From positions 49,536,077 to 49,600,076 of the forward strand of contig CM039211.1 of the NCBI GenBank assembly GCA_008360975.2: a stretch of 64,000 nucleotides of DNA, in the 5' to 3' direction. The notes below the pieces were generated by a model. It was given only the letters and a program-made list of their open reading frames with translations. It was not told the origin of the DNA and searched no databases. Source of the DNA: Lichenostomus cassidix. Its lineage: Eukaryota; Chordata; Aves; Passeriformes; Meliphagidae. Positions 63,077-64,000 of this stretch are shown here, in pieces; position 1 is the stretch's first letter; each line of letters begins with the position of its first letter. The position numbers and the translations under genes were made by a program.

Positions 63077-63668
63077 TGTTATGGTTTAACCCCAGCCAGC
63101 AGCCAAGCCCCATGCAGCTACTCACTCATTGCCCCACCAGCGAGGCCAGTGAGAGAATCAGAAGGGTGAAAGCTGGAGAACTCATGGGGTGAGATAAAGG
63201 TAGTTAATTAGGGAAAGCATAAGTTGCATATGCAAGCCAAGCAAAACAAGGAATCCACTCACTGCTCCCCATGGGCAGGCAATTCCATGGCAGTTCTCTA
63301 GGAGAGCAGGGTCCAATCATGCAAAATTGTTACTGGGGAAGACAAATGCTATCATTCTGGGTATGCCCCTACTCCTCCTTCTCCCCACTTTATGCTCTGA
63401 GCATGATGCCACATGGTCTGGAATATCCCTTTGGTCAGTTTGGGTCTCCTGTCCTGGCTGTGTCTCCTCTCAGCCTCCCAAGCACCCTCAGAACCCTCAC
63501 CAGTCTGGCAGTACCAAAAGCAGAAAAGGCCTTAGCTCTTGCAAGCCCTGCTCAGCAATAGCAAAAACATCTCTGTATTATCAAAACTGTGTTCAGCACA
63601 AATCTGCGACACAGCCCCATGCCAGCCACTGAGGTGAAAATTAATTCTACCTCAGCCCAAACCAGCAC
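63077..63668 (-). mobile_element. Avian endogenous-retrovirus solo LTR
   Basis: Runs from TGTTATGGTTTAACCCCAGC to AAACCAGCACA, about 592 bp with TG/CA ends. It carries landmarks of a common neoavian LTR family: GTGAGAGAATCAGAAGGGT, AAGCAAAACAAGGAATCCAC, TGGAATATCCCTTTGGTCAG, TGCTCAGCAATAGCAAAAAC. Read on the minus strand it starts TGTGCTGGTTTGGGCTGAGG and has a TATA-like stretch, so minus is the likely sense. No clear target-site duplication and no adjacent viral genes. Confidence 0.88.
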
Positions 63669-64000
63669 ATAGAGTCACAATTCCCTTGCAATTATTACAT
63701 CTGTAAGTACTTAAAAGTGCTCTAACACTTCTTTCAACTTTATGACAGTAAATGACCCTTGCTCTGGATGGTAAGATTTTAGTGATGCAGTTTTTTGTTG
63801 CTGACTTAACTGTTAGAAAGAATGATCCTGCACTTCCTTCAGCCACCATGTGCTGCAGAACTAGAGAGAGAGTCCAACATAACTTGTTAGAACAGGAAAG
63901 AGAATCAGTTCACAAATTCACTTTACATAATCAAAAAAGTCCTAAACATGAGCAAAATAGTTTGGGAAACTTCTCATCCTCCTTCTCTATAATACCATCA
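63669..64000. other. Intergenic DNA right of the LTR
   Basis: No gene or named repeat recognised. In human the next gene on this side is, from memory, ZNF366 on the opposite strand; no trace of it is visible here. Confidence 0.7.

Noticed and set aside
55700..64000. Possible exons of the next gene
   Set aside because: No zinc-finger or other recognisable coding sequence on either strand; short frames are random or lie in repeats.

Overview
This is vertebrate nuclear DNA, almost certainly from a bird and probably a neoavian one. The repeats carry the signal: CR1 LINE copies with the typical avian 3' end, and two avian-type endogenous-retrovirus LTRs. Genes are split into short exons with GT-AG introns, and there is one CpG island. 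None of the long open frames is an intact gene; the genes had to be assembled exon by exon.

Two genes are present, head to head around the CpG island at about 40.0-41.1 kb. To the left, on the minus strand, is MRPS27 (mitochondrial small-subunit ribosomal protein mS27): ten coding exons from 40684 down to 666, with the last exon(s) beyond the left edge. To the right, on the plus strand, is the complete coding sequence of PTCD2 (pentatricopeptide-repeat domain protein 2): ten exons from 40759 to 55630, 381 codons plus stop, with a poly(A) signal at 55687. The start codons are 74 bp apart, so a very compact bidirectional promoter must serve both genes. This head-to-head order is, from memory, the same as at human 5q13.

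The most interesting observation is that the two divergent neighbours look like paralogues. Counting exons outward from the shared promoter, six introns have matching positions and phases (1,1,2,0,1,0), one exon is 79 nt in both, and MRPS27 exons 3+4 sum to the 130 nt of PTCD2 exon 3. The encoded proteins align across these exons. The simplest reading is an ancient inverted duplication whose two arms still share the central promoter.

Region by region: 1-40.6 kb is MRPS27, including a 21 kb intron 4 with one recognisable CR1 fragment; 40.0-41.1 kb is the CpG island and promoter; 41.14-41.50 kb is a reverse CR1 at the island edge; 43.2-55.7 kb holds PTCD2 exons 2-10, with a complete LTR (48.03-48.96 kb, direct repeats at both ends, internal GC-rich minisatellite) in intron 6; 55.7-64 kb is intergenic, with an old internally deleted CR1 (about 60.2-62.4 kb) and a second LTR (63.08-63.67 kb). 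No RNA genes or CRISPR arrays were seen.
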